From: Ancistrus triradiatus
Lineage: Eukaryota > Chordata > Actinopteri > Siluriformes > Loricariidae
Direction of reading: 5' to 3'
Length of the DNA: 64,000 nucleotides
Assembly (NCBI GenBank): GCA_025084515.1
Contig: JAJAGP010000093.1
Coordinates: 679,967 to 743,966, forward strand
The notes below the pieces were generated by a model. The model saw only the letters and a program-made list of their open reading frames with translations. It searched no databases and was not told the DNA's origin. Position 1 is the first letter of the stretch; every line of letters starts with the position of its first letter. Both the position numbers and the translations under genes were made by a program. This document shows positions 1 to 11,400 of the stretch, in pieces.

Positions 1-2640
1 GCTGACAAAGATAAGTTAACAGGGCTGTCAGTTCATACCTCAAGAGTGGGTGAAAATGTAGTCTTTCAAATGACTTACTCCCTTTCCTATATTGCTTCAC
101 TGCACTACACTGGTATGGTAATTTTGTCCATGCCAACACATTTTGTTCTTTGTAGTAGTTGGTAGAAAATTAACTAGCCTGCAGATATATTGACTTAAAA
201 TGAAAACCTGAGACATAACGTCACCAGCCTGAAATAAAATTGGTGGACATATCACATTGAGTCGTAGATCAAGCTGGAGATGAATATTGTATGTGCATCA
301 AGACCGAGATTGTGTTGTCTTTTTTTATTTGGCATAGAAATTGATAGTAAAATTGAATTGCCATGACACGTGTTATTTCATAAAGACTATGTGATACATA
401 TCTGATGATTGTACATGGTAAGTAAAATCAGTGGTGGTTTTATTTTATTTGCTGATCCTTTGCTTCAAGTATGTTTTTTGCAAATTTGTGAGAGATGAAG
501 CAGGAACGGTAGACACCCTTTGTACCTTTTGATGTAATGCGCTTCAAATGCTTTGAGATGTGCAGTGAGAGCATTTACATGCAGACTAATACTCAGCCTA
601 TTATTATTGGCAGAAAGGGAATGGCTCCTTACTCTGCTGTGTGTTGATAAGGTGTTAAACTGAGGTGGCAGGGTCAAGAAAATGACCCTGACAATGTTTT
701 TCTTTCACGATGGTTACTGTGTTTTTAGTGCCCATTTGCACTTGCTTCTGTAGCAGTCTTATTAATCTTTAGCACTCCAGTCTCTGAAACCTATACTTAT
801 TCAAATATACAAGCACGGGTAGTCACACATGCCCACACCACAGGATACATTTTCAAGTATTCAGTTATCAGTCTTGCCTTTTTTTTTCTTTTTATTTAAA
901 TAAACCTAAATAGACCTTTTTTTCCGTAAAGCCATGTTCCTGGCTCTGTCTTTCCCAGTGGTAATGTGTGTCTCATCTGATGAAGGACTTGTGTTGAAAG
1001 AGAATGCAGTAGTCAGCATGGAACATGGCAGCACCATTTCCCTAGTAAGATACAAGTCTGCTGCCATCTCTGCTCCATTGATTGAAGAATCTGTAGTGGT
1101 ATTCCCACTGCCTGAAGCGTCTGTGGTGGAATCTGCTGGTCCCTGTGTGTGAAGTTGACTGATGGACGTTTCTCATGCTTTTTTGGTCAGTGATGAGTGG
1201 TGTGAGGGTTTGTTTATGAGTATCAGCATGGCAGCAGAGCATTTTCTTTTTCTTTTTTATCTGTTGTTGTGTGACATCTATGAGTGAGTGATAGATTGTG
1301 AAGGTTGATTCATGTCATTTTCACACTTGCACAGGATTCTCAACTCCTTTCCCAGAATTAACTCTCAGGTGTGTTTACATTCATGCCAACCTGCGAGCCA
1401 TTTCTGATATGGCCCCTCTGGTTTAGAGAATCACTGGTAAAAAAACCACCAAAAACTCAGTTGTTGTGGTGCACGTTGTTTGTCATTTTTGAAATATCAC
1501 CCATTTTTAGCTACACATCACCCACTTTCAGAAGCCAACGAGCTTTCAGAGCATGTGGTTAAAAAAAAGAAGTAGAGGATAAAGAATAGAAATGTGAAAA
1601 TAGGGTGTTGATAGGCTGTGAAAGAAGGGCTTTGCGATGGATACGGAAAGAAATATAAAAAGGTCCAAACGCAGCACACCTGACATTTGGATTGACACAC
1701 TGCTGTAAAAAGTGAGAAGTGCCTGCGAGATAATAAGACTTATTATCAAATTCAAAACTTCCAAGACTTCATTTTTACTTACTTTTCTGCTAGTTGCTGT
1801 GCACATGGTGGCCTGTTCTAGCCTTTGAACCTGCGTATAGAGGATTTTGTGTGTCTAATGCATTAGCAGGTGGAGAGCAGTGACCTCCGCTGTGCTGCCC
1901 TGACCAAAGCTCTTTTTAGCAGCTCCATGCAGCTTTAATTGAATGGTTATGCCCCTCTGGTCTCTCTCTGATTACCTCCCCTTAAACAGCATTACTGTCC
2001 TGACCATGAGTCAGTGCCCTGTCCTCTAGCACACACTCATTTTTCTCCATACTGCAGTGGGGATCATGTGGTGTGGGTGTGTTGTGTATGGCAGATTAAT
2101 TGGGCAGTGTATAAGTGATTTAGCTGTAATCAGAGGTCCTGCAGGAGTGTAAGGCACTTTCTCATCCAGACCCACACTGACTCCATCACTGTCGTTCCAG
2201 GTCTAACTCTGGTTGAAGTGGAAGCTCTTTGAACCTGGATTTGTTAAGCCATGGTACACACATGCTTTCAGTATTGGAGCAGTTCTTCCATGAGTGTGTA
2301 CATGTGCAATGCTTCTGTAGTGTGGCAGCCTGTTACATCCAAGAGGATGGTTTCTCAGTTACAGCACGGGCTTTTTTGTGTGTTAACATTAGGGGTGTGT
2401 GATTATTTATGTATATATAGTCTACAGTACAATAATATATTCTTTGCTGTTTTAACGATGTGCGAACTGACATTATAGAGTGTGTCACTGACTTTGTGTA
2501 GAACAGTCAACAGTCAAAAACATGCATGAAGAGTTCATGTATTCACTGCTTCATGTAGCCAGGTAGAATACACTACTGCCAGTGTGCACTGGGTTCATGC
2601 AGCGTGTTAGTGACACAAATCAAGCTAGTGTTCTACTGAA
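1..2640. other. No recognised gene or repeat
   Basis: Only short open frames without recognisable domains are present; the longest, at 934-1152 (+), has no motif and no exon-like flanks. Short A/T runs occur near 880-900 and 1560. I read this as intron or intergenic DNA. Confidence 0.5.
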
Positions 2641-2849
2641 AAGCTCGTGACTGAAGCTAAAAATGAGCGAACAAACAGCTCTGGGAGACGAAATTAAAGA
2701 CAGCTCAGCAACTAACTTATTTCAAACGTATTGCGAACTGATGACTGTGCGGAATATGACTTTGGGCATCAAGGGAATCCAAGGTATCAGCACAAAAACA
2801 CACTCGGCAAACCTTGGTGGAATCATTCTGCAAACAGAGTGTCTTACAA

Positions 2850-3640
2850 CAAGAAATACTTCAAGGGATTTACATATCTATCCCTCTACAGTGCATAATA
2901 TAATGAAGCAATTTAAAGGAATCTCGAGAAATTTCAGTGCGTAAAGGGCAAGGACACAAGACTAAACTGAAGAGGTGTAATCTCTGATCCTTCAGACAGC
3001 TCTACATCAAGAACCGTCATTCATGAAATAGCTGATAGAACCACATGGGCAAGGGATTACTTTATCAAAACATCATCAAGCACTACAATATGGAGTTATA
3101 TTCACAAATGCCACTTAAAATGTCACTGTGCACAAAAGAAGCCTTATGTCCAGAAGCAGCATCAACTTCTCTGAGCGCAGAGACATCTGGGATTAACCAG
3201 CACAGTGGAAATGTGTATTGTGGTCAGACCAATCAGTATTCCAGATCTTTTTTGGAAGAAACGGATGCCATGTGCTCCAGACCAAAGACGAAAAGAACCA
3301 TCCAAACTGTTATCAGCAACAAGTCCACAAGCTAGGCTCTGTCATGGTATGGGGTTGTGTCCGTGCCCTTGGGAAAGGTCATTTACACTTCTGTGATAGC
3401 AGCATTGATCCAGAAAAGTACGCTGAGATCTTAGAGAAACATAAGCTGCCTTCAAGAGGACATCTTTTCCAGAGGACATTTACAACATTTAGCAGACGCC
3501 CTTATCCAGAGCGACTTACAATGGGTACAGTCTTACAGCTTGGCAGAGGCGGGATTTGAACCCGCGACCTTCTGGTCCATAGTCCACTACCTTAACCACC
3601 AGGCTACCACAGTCTATGCATTTCTCAACAAGACAATGCA
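2850..3640 (+). mobile_element. Tc1/mariner transposon fragment with broken transposase
   Basis: Frame-shifted pieces of a Tc1-type transposase can be read on the plus strand. Around 2885 is the DNA-binding region that reads STVHNIMKQF. Around 3215-3470 is the catalytic region, with WSDQSVF (first catalytic Asp) and GSVMVWGC. After a SINE insertion the frame resumes near 3614 with QQDNA (second catalytic Asp). Everything after that point is missing, so the third acidic residue is lost. No terminal inverted repeat was found on the left side. The gene is non-functional. Confidence 0.8.
3472..3612 (-). repeat. tRNA-derived SINE inside a Tc1 transposase
   Basis: Read on the minus strand, this has a tRNA-like head with a B-box (GGTTCAAATCCC type) and the family 3' tail. 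It lies between the transposase stretches HLFQ and QQDNA, so it inserted after the Tc1 copy was already there. It resembles a tRNA gene on casual reading but lacks a tRNA fold beyond the promoter boxes. Confidence 0.8.
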
Positions 3641-4085
3641 ACAAAAAAAATGTAAATTCCTTCTAGTCTTTCTTTGAGGAACATTGACAACCATGGTTTT
3701 TAAACATTTCAGTAACTTTCTTACACATTTGTTGATAAACTAGAGATCCTTGCCAATCTTTACTTTTCAAAGACTCAGCCTTTCGAACTTTCGTGGATAC
3801 CAAATCATGATTATCATTGCCTGTTTGAAATGAATCAGTTTTTTTTATCTCATTACTAGCCATAAATTGCCCCATACCAACTTTTTTGGAATGTGTTGCA
3901 GGCCTGAAATGCAGAAATTGGTGTTTCTTAACAAATGAAATGAAGTTGATCAGACAAAACATGACATATCTTGGGTTCATATTGTCTGCAATGAAATAAA
4001 ATTCAAAGGAAATGTGAGGAACACTGCACATTATTATCTTTTTTTTTTCCCATTCCGTCCCAACTTTTTCTGATTTGAGGTTGTA
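3640..4085 (-). mobile_element. Tc1-like 5' end, minus strand
   Basis: On the minus strand the sequence begins with a Tc1-type terminus (CAAATCAGAAAAAGTTGGG at about 4075) and runs into the start of a transposase frame near the end of the fragment. An open frame spans 4031-3663 but is mostly terminal non-coding sequence. It lies tail-to-tail with the plus-strand fragment at 2850-3640 and appears to belong to a related family. An insertion into, or rearrangement of, the older copy is likely. Confidence 0.6.
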
Positions 4086-4319
4086 ACTGTAATGTCATAT
4101 TTTCTGCCTCTTGTCTTGTGTTAATTGGTTTCCCCTGATCACTCAGTTTTGTTCTCAGTGCTCTCACACTGCTCAGACTACTGAGATTGCTTGAGAGTGC
4201 TCAAGCAGCATGAGTGGAGTACACAAAGACAGACCAAACCTTTTTCAAGTCGAATCAAATCCTATATATAGTATACAGTTTTTAAAGTGTAACATTATCA
4301 GAGCCAACAGCTACAGCTA

Positions 4320-4640
4320 AGCAAGCCTAATTTAAATTTGATGAGGAAGAAACCATGGGAGGGCCAAGGCTGAAGAACTTACCCAACTTCCTTGGGAAGA
4401 CTGGATAAAATATGTAATAATTAAACTAAATTACTTAAATAATATATTTATATTAATAGTTTAAATACACAGAAGCCAAATAGAAAAAATAAAATGGTGA
4501 ACAAAATTAAATATGATATAATAATAGACTATAATAAATTAAAGATAATACAACATTGTGGATATTATAATAACTTAGAGAATATAATACTATTGAATAT
4601 AAGACAGTAGTGTGTATATGTAATAAAAATGATAAAATAG
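4320..4640. repeat. Repeat remnant followed by AT-rich tract
   Basis: Near 4340-4370 is a decayed GAGGAAGAAACC-type block that recurs at 19020-19040. It is followed by about 240 bp made almost entirely of A and T. No coding potential is visible. Confidence 0.5.
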
Positions 4641-4746
4641 AGAATTTGAGTTAGCTTCTTGGTGCCATTTAGTCAAGTCAACAGAGTTACTGATGGTTCT
4701 GGTGCTGGTCCTCCAGCAGGTAAGTTTTGGATGCACAGCATCCTTA

Positions 4747-5383
4747 CAGCCTTTTCACACAGAGTTCGATTTTTACACACGAAAAAAAGCACGTCAAGTT
4801 TGGAAAAAGAACACGCATATATTAATGCCGTCCTTCACACCGAGTCTGAAACTGACGGACTGCAATGCTGCATAAAATTTTGAATGAGAGCCTGTTGTAA
4901 TTTCTGCGTTGTTCAGATGCGTTAAAATCAGGCTGACCAACCAGCCAGAACAACTCATCCTGTGCGTAGCAGAGCACAAGAGCTAATAGGACAAGCAACA
5001 TGCTCACTATAAAAACATGGATATTAAAGAAAAGGTCTGGTGGAATATAGCTGAAAGGCTGGAGAATAATGGTGATTAAACCTCACAGTGACTGGATGGA
5101 ACTGTTTTCTTGTTTAAGTGCATATTCTAATCTGTTCGTGCCCACAAAAACACAAACTAGAGCTCCTGCACTAATCTGTGCTCATATTTTTGTATTTTTT
5201 AAGTTGACGATGTGAAAAAGACACTGAGAGACGCATTAAGAGAAGGGAATTTAAAGAAAGCAAAAGTGGACAGGGAGTTTTCAGAGTGTTTAGAAAAAAA
5301 ACATGTCAGACAGGTCCCACTACGTTAAAAATCACATCCATTTTTGTCCAGCATAAAAAATTGGACTCGGTGTGAAAAGGCCT
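4747..5383. mobile_element. PIF/Harbinger-like non-autonomous element, copy 1
   Basis: A 637-bp unit with inverted ends (GCCTTTTCACAC at the left, GTGTGAAAAGGC at the right), flanked by TTA at 4744-4746 and 5384-5386. The TWA target duplication is typical of PIF/Harbinger. A second copy lies at 46579-47206 with the same internal order. A short frame near 5020 (reading MDIKEK) may be a relic of the MADF/Myb-like accessory protein of this superfamily, but that is uncertain. No DDE transposase is present. Confidence 0.75.
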
Positions 5384-5514
5384 TTAGACAGCAAGAGGAA
5401 GGAATGAGAGCACTGTGACTGAATCTCAAATGGTGATCTGTTGTACATGTAGTGCACCTTCATTACGTTTATGGATAGCTTGCATTCCTTCTTTTTCTTT
5501 TTTGTTTTTCATGT

Positions 5515-5650
5515 TTTAACATAGCTCATCCTGCTCAGGGTCATGTGACATTTCAAGCCAAACCCTGGATTTTACAGGACACCGGCAGGAATGCATGCTG
5601 AACAGAGTGCCAGTCCATCGGAACACTTGGTTGGGGTCACTTTTACAGGG
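5515..5650 (+). repeat. Interspersed repeat fragment
   Basis: A decayed block with CATCCTGCTCAGGGTCA and a downstream CAGTCCATCGGA segment resembles a teleost repeat seen more clearly at 27725-27950. It was assigned by internal comparison and by memory of the family. Confidence 0.4.
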
Positions 5651-5973
5651 GGTGTAGTTGCACCCAAATGTCCCTGTTAGTTACTCTTGGTACCCTGACA
5701 GGATTTGATGGAGTATATTACTTTCAGTTGTACCTATATAATAGAACATTATGCCTAAATGTAGACATCTTTCACAAAGAATGAGGTATTGTTTGTAAAG
5801 TTCATTATAAGAGCCTGAAATAACTTTCCATTACAGAATCTCTGGATTTGAAGTTAATAGTAGCACTGTCTATCAGAATCCATGTGCGGCACCAAATGGT
5901 GGGAAATTGACACCTAATTCAGGGACACGGGTGTATTTCTTTGCACTTAATAATCTGACAACTGCAGAAAATC

Positions 5974-6168
5974 TGGGACTGTGGTAGCCTAGTGGGTAAG
6001 GTACTGGACTATGGACCAGAAGGTCCAGGGTTCAAATCCCACCTCTGCCAAGCTGCCACTGTTGGGTCCTTGAGCAAGGCCCTTAACCCACAATTGCTTG
6101 GATTGTAAGACTGTACCAGTTGTAAGTCACTCTGGATAAGGCCGTCTGCTAAATGCTGTAAATGTAAA
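5974..6168 (+). repeat. tRNA-derived SINE, near full-length
   Basis: This is the best-preserved copy of the main SINE in the window. A tRNA-like head carries an A-box (TAGCCTAGTGG) and a B-box (GGTTCAAATCC). A middle region (CCACTGTTGGGTCCTTGAG) follows, then a 3' tail (CTGGATAAGGCCGTCTGC) ending in TGTAAA-type repeats. It serves as the reference for the other copies. The tail matches the 3' end of the LINE at 31987-34180. Confidence 0.9.
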
Positions 6169-6960
6169 ATCTGATTTTGTCAGTAATCCGTTCAATTAGT
6201 TAACATGCATTTGGGTAATCGGGTCATTTTGGAACCCTCCGGGTTTACGTGAGTCAGACGGTAATCAGATTTTTACTTTGTAACCAGCCAATAATATTAC
6301 AGAAGAATGTGATGTTAAATTCAAACTTTAATGATTAAATAATCAAGTTCATAATTCCCTCAAGAATATACTCTTTCAGATTGTCCACAACATTTTCGGT
6401 AGTCATTTTGCAGTGTTTAATTCCATGCTGCATTTATTTTCGGGGTTGCCAGATCCTTCAAGAAAAATAAGCCACAGGTCAATGGGAAAAAAAGCCTAAA
6501 AAATGCCAAGTCACTTCGCCAAAACATGTCCTCTCACGCTTTTGTCACAGCGCAGTGGACTTTGTGGTTGTACTTTGTGGCTTTTTTTTGTTCTGTTTGG
6601 CACGCTAACACACAGCCCTCTCATATGCCTTATAATAAATGTATTAATTATGAAAAGAACATAAAAAGATTTTACAGAGGCAGCTGGCACTGTGTTGCAC
6701 ACTAGGACACAATTATCGATCACACTACATGTGTGCTGTGCCCGAGTCCAGTGACCCGCCCACCTCTTCAAATAAACCAGGTACAGTATGGATTGTGTAG
6801 TACACCCCAGAAATACCAATTGAATTCAGACTAATGGGATACATGTGCTGAGGAATCTGTTTACTGAGCAAAAATCCAGCTCTTAGTCCAATCTGGGAAA
6901 TTGGAGTATGCTGTTTACAAAGGAAACTGTACCGAAATGTGGAATTATGATTTAGATTGA
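6169..6960. other. No recognised feature
   Basis: A minus-strand open frame at 6511-6819 has no recognisable motif. I see no splice-flanked exon and no inverted termini. Confidence 0.45.
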
Positions 6961-6962
6961 AG

Positions 6963-7110
6963 GGTCAAATACCAGCCCAGGCAAGGCCTTGCGCAAAGCA
7001 CTTAACCTTCAATTGCCTGAATTGTACTATATGCAACTGTATCAATTGTAAATGGTTTTGGATAAAAGCTTGTGCCAAATGAAAAGACATTAAAATGCAA
7101 ATGTAATGTA
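6963..7110 (+). repeat. SINE 3' half
   Basis: A diverged copy that lacks the A-box. It keeps the AAGGCCTTGCGCAAAGCAC middle block and the GGATAAAAGCTTGTGCC tail before TGTAATGTAAA. Confidence 0.65.
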
Positions 7111-9985
7111 AAGAGCAGCATGACCTTAAAAACAGAAAGCCCGTTAAATGCCAGTGCATCGAGGGTCAGGTTTTTATACTGCTGTTCGTGTCAGCTTGTT
7201 GACAGTAGAGTGGATACAGGTGTCGAGTTGTAATTGTTTAAAGCTTTGTGCTTTTTCCTCACTGTTATTGACCACACAGATGATTTTATTTGCATTGGTA
7301 TTTCTTAAAATGAATAAAATCATTAAAGGACATCAGTCACACACATTGGTAATGATCTCTTAATGATCAGGACTCAAATACTCATTAATTGTCTAACTGG
7401 GAACAGGAGCAATCTTTTGATTAGAACATTCTGTTGGTAAGATGAGGAAATAATACTGCATCTCATTTTCAGGCATAACACTGACTCATAAAAGGTCGGT
7501 CCCTTTTATGTGATTTTTCCCAAGTTCTGAAAGATGTAAAAGAAAATTTCTTATTTTGGTCTGTTTTTCCACTTTCAGTTGCAAGATGAGTAAACTCATT
7601 AAAGATGAATGTTTGCCTAAATTCTTATACTTATTACTGTGTATCCTGGCTTTCATATCCAAATCGTTTTTGACTCTATAAATCATTTTTCAGAAGCAAG
7701 CAGTAGGTTTAAGGCTACCAAAATATAGTTTATTACTGAGTAGCAGGGGCATCACTGGTACCTAAACCATTTTGGACTTTGTGACCTGGTTCCAGTCTGG
7801 GTCACTACAGAGGACAACACATGTACTTTAACATCACTTTCCACAATCCTTTGTACTTTTATTTCCTGTTTCCTCTAGCTGCAATGACAACCCATTAGTC
7901 TGCAAATCATTGCAAATGTAGTGTCAGTTTAAAGCTCATTCAGGCCTTCAACGTCGATCTGTTTGATCTACAATTGCCAGAAACTCCATTTTCCCTCCAT
8001 CCATAATTGATGATGCATTTTGCATTGTGCAGGAATAACAACAGTCAAAGATTTGTACACTGATAATGTATTTGACACATTTGCACACTTTGTGAGAGAC
8101 ATTTTCTCTCACACAGGCAGACCTTTTTTGAAGATATCTACAGATTAAGAATGTTACCAGGAACTCATTTGCAAATTTCCCTTATCTCCATCCAAAACCC
8201 TTAATTGGCCAGATAATGGATGTAGATATCAAGAAAAGGGGTGCTATATTGAAACTCTGAAGTTTAATTTCTTCTCTGTCTCTACCTTTGAAATGTCAGT
8301 GGAAAAAGATTCCCAACTGACTTTTGAGGACGAAATATGGGATTACATCCATAAGCATATTCCCTCATCATAAGTCTGTGCTCACCATACTCTTATCCCA
8401 TTCAAATTACATCATGTTTACTGTTTAAGGTAAAGTTGGTAGACATTAGGACTGATATTGATCCTTCATGTGATCCATCCAGATCTTCAAGCACCAGCTG
8501 ACTTGTTTCACACTTTGCTTCGTGTCCATCCTTGACTTCCTTTTGCCAAAATGTATTTGTTTGTCTCTCGCGTATTACTGGGAAACCTGTGCTGCTCTGC
8601 CCTCTGGTTGCTTTGTTTGGACACACTCCAACAAAGGTATTTTGCAAGCTTCGCTTTGTGATGCCCTTGCATCTTCCACAGTACTGGCCAAAGAAAGGAC
8701 CCCTCCTTCAGTTGGTATTTGGATGATGCTTAAACACTGAACGACAGGTTACAGGACCTGGAACCTTTTCCTGAACTGTTTCTTTAAAACTATGGCTTTT
8801 CCTTACTACAGTGCTCAACTAATCCCCAAGGTTTTAAGACTTTTCACTTCTCATCATCATCCCTCATCTTAGATCTTACCTTCTGTTTCTCTCACAGCAT
8901 GACTAGAAAGAGGGCTGCTCTCTTCAGGACCATGGCTAATAGTGCTAATTATGGAGGACTACATGAATTATATATAGAAGCCAGTGAAGCCTGACTGCCT
9001 CTAACATGCAGGTATTGATCCCACTGATGGGCAGTGTTACTGTAGATGTGAATTAGGGGAGTAATGTCTTAGCAAATGAATGGCTTATACAAAACCACAT
9101 CAAATATTCCATTTTCTGCCTGAGAAGATATACTCTGTTCAATTTTAGATGGAGGAATTAAGGATTCCATCTGATTTTCCGTAATAAAAGAGAGTCGAAT
9201 GTTTTCTATTGACCATAAAACTCTCAGCAGCTCGCATACACATTTCGGCTCTTTCTCTTTCTTTATCATATACACACACATAAAAGGCTCAGACATGAGA
9301 CTGTTTGAGACTATCTGAAGCAGATGAACAGTGAGGTTGGGAGGGCCAGCTGTTGAGTGTTGTATTATGGATGGGGGCCCTGCTGGCACACACCTCTCAT
9401 CTGTCCTTTGAGGCCTGTGCTCTCAGAAACATGTTTGTGACTTAAGACAGCATTCTGGGTTATTCTATTCTTTACACTTTCTTCTTCTGTACTTGAACTT
9501 AGATTTCAAAAGGTTTTTCTAGATTTTCTTAGGTTTTTTGTTGATGACGATAATTAGACTATATTTTTCATCCTTCAAAAATGTGGCTTGTAAAACTCTG
9601 ACGTTTGTACTAGTTTGCTCCAGTTATTAGCATAGTAATTGGTGCTTACTAATGACATGAATGGAACTAACATTGAAGGAAATGTAAGGAAATGTGTCAT
9701 CTGTTGCTTTTCCTATCGTAAGGCCATTTTATTGCAGAATGACTCAGCTAAAGTTTGCTGAGTGTGTTTTGTGCTGGCACTTGGCTGGTTGATCTTGTGC
9801 GAACAGCTGACTCACAAAGGTTGTCATCATCATCTTCATGTTTCTGCACAGTGGTTAGTTCACAGATGGTGAAATAAGTTTAGTTGTCGCGCGCTGTCTT
9901 TAACGGCAGCTGATTTCCATTTTTAAAGCAACATCAGTCTTTTCACAGCCAAATCACTTTCATGTGAGCGAGAAGAACCCGGCTG
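7111..9985. other. Largest anonymous stretch of the left half
   Basis: No transposon ends, transposase motifs or spliced exons were recognised. Overlapping short frames on both strands occupy 8402-8740, but none carries a motif I know. Treat as intron. Confidence 0.4.
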
Positions 9986-9989
9986 GTGA

Positions 9990-10165
9990 TGTCTGTATTT
10001 GTCTCCACAAGATGCCACTGCAGTGCTCTTGAGTAAGGTCTCTAACCCTCTACGTCTTGTATCATGTAAGATTGTGTCAGTTATAAGCTGCTGTTCTGCT
10101 ACTGAGGAGATTAGACTTCTTTTAGGTGCTCCTGGATAAGGGCAATAATGTAAATTTAAAAGTCT
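9990..10165 (+). repeat. Degenerate SINE copy
   Basis: It keeps the CAAGATGCCACTG core, a CTTGAGTAAGGTC block and a CTCCTGGATAAGG tail, but the head is degraded and there is an internal insertion of about 30 bp. Confidence 0.55.
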
Positions 10166-10374
10166 GGTGTTCAAGTGGTAATAGGGTAAAATGAAATGTT
10201 AAGAGTTCAACTTGTGAGTGGTTAGGTGCTTAATGCATACACTTCCATTTACATGCAGCCATAAACTATAGACTTCAGAAGGTTACAAACGTGGCAAAGG
10301 TTTATTTTCTGTTAACCACCAACTAACAGTGAAACTCTAGCAGTCATGTTCTGCTGTTAAAACAAATATAGCAA

Positions 10375-10545
10375 TCATCAGGGTTGGGGTAGTTACTCAA
10401 AGTAATCCAATCCAAATGACTAATTACTTCTTTTAAAATGTAATGGTGAATCATTTATCTCATTATTTCCTGGGAAATCATGGCATCCCATTGTTCATTA
10501 CTTTACTTCCGTTACTCCCTAAAACCAGTTTTGTACCAACTAGAA
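10375..10545. repeat. Possible decayed inverted-repeat element end
   Basis: The text GGGTTGGGGTAGTTACTC and the following alternation of 'attac'/'gtaat' blocks resemble a common fish terminal-repeat family. The identification is from memory only. Confidence 0.3.
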
Positions 10546-10715
10546 TGTACAACAATGACGGCAAATGAGGAGGAGGAACATTCATGTTCCAAATCAAATT
10601 GTTGTTTTTCAAGTTTTCTCAAAGCAGAGGCATAAATCTGGCCAATAGATGTCACCAAAGTGGGGGTTTTGTATGTTGTGAAACACTGAATAATTTTACA
10701 TTACATTTATATTTA

Positions 10716-11260
10716 CCGTATTTTTCGGACCATTTTCTCAAAAATCGACAGTGCGCCTTAAAATGCGGTGCGTCTAATGTATGAATTAATTCTGGTTGTG
10801 CTTTCTGACCTAGAACCGATTGTAGATGGTACACGGCGCTCATAAATCTGTCAAAATGTTTTAGCACTTGGTAAGTTACGAAGCTTACGGCCACCGTAGT
10901 GCGCAGCATAGCGGAGTAATACGGTATGTGCTTCAGCATTAGGGAACGTGCATTCATTCATTCATTTTCGAAGCGGATTTCAAACACAACGCTATCAGTC
11001 ACGCAGTACAACATGGACATAGAGCAGCTGTGAGAGAATTCAACATTAACGAATCAATGGTACGGAAGTGGAGGAAGCAAGAAGACGCCCTGCGCCAGGT
11101 AAAGACCAAACTGAGCTTCTGACGGAACTTAAGAGTTTTGTTTCATTTCATGCATCTTATAACCCGGTGCGCTTTATGTATGAAAAATATACCCGTTAGC
11201 AGTCGATCAATGATATTGCGCCTTATAACCCGGTGTGCTTTTATAACCCGAAAAATACGG
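10716..11260 (+). mobile_element. pogo/Tigger-type deletion derivative, copy 1
   Basis: The inverted ends CCGTATTTTTCGG and the reverse complement of CCCGAAAAATACGG are flanked by TA at 10714-10715 and 11261-11262. The interior keeps only the DNA-binding N-terminus of a transposase. Related copies are at 15424-15925 and 58395-58748. Compared with copy 2, the left end has a small deletion. Confidence 0.8.
10976..11122 (+). pseudogene. Helix-turn-helix relic of a pogo-type transposase
   Basis: About 48 residues read in one frame to a stop. The stretch AVREFNINESMVRKWRKQED resembles the psq/CENP-B-like helix-turn-helix with which pogo and Tigger transposases bind their own ends. The DDD catalytic domain is absent. 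There is no in-frame start within the conserved block, so this is a remnant rather than a small gene. The same block is present in copy 2 near 15719-15830 and is cut off in copy 3. Confidence 0.7.
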
Positions 11261-11400
11261 TATGTCATTTAGCAGACGTGCCCTTATCCAGAGCGACTTG
11301 CAACTGATACATTCCAAGCCATTGTTGGGTTAAGGACCTTGCTCAAGGACTCAATAGTGACAGCTTGGCTGAAGTCGGATTTGAACCCTGGACCAATTGA

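Larger units (their letters stand above)
10693..11400 (-). repeat. SINE split by a pogo-type element
   Basis: The minus-strand SINE tail lies at 10693-10715 (TTTTACATTACATTTATA type) and resumes at 11261 with CATTTAGCAGACGTGCCC. It then runs through the middle block to a B-box remnant near 11380. The interruption at 10716-11260 is a complete element flanked by TA. Confidence 0.7.

Noticed and set aside
934..1152. Possible upstream exon of the Ig gene
   Set aside because: No Cys/Trp/Cys pattern, no convincing splice sites, and no family resemblance.
3541..3612. tRNA gene on the minus strand
   Set aside because: The text around the B-box looks like a tRNA, but the same head is joined to the same tail in many copies here, so it is a SINE.
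3663..4031. 122-codon minus-strand frame as a gene
   Set aside because: It is terminal non-coding sequence and the start region of a Tc1-type element.
5974..6060. Functional tRNA gene
   Set aside because: The A- and B-boxes are present, but the sequence continues into the SINE body and shows no complete cloverleaf.
8402..8740. Overlapping frames on both strands as a transposase or zinc-finger relic
   Set aside because: No catalytic or metal-binding pattern could be supported by eye.
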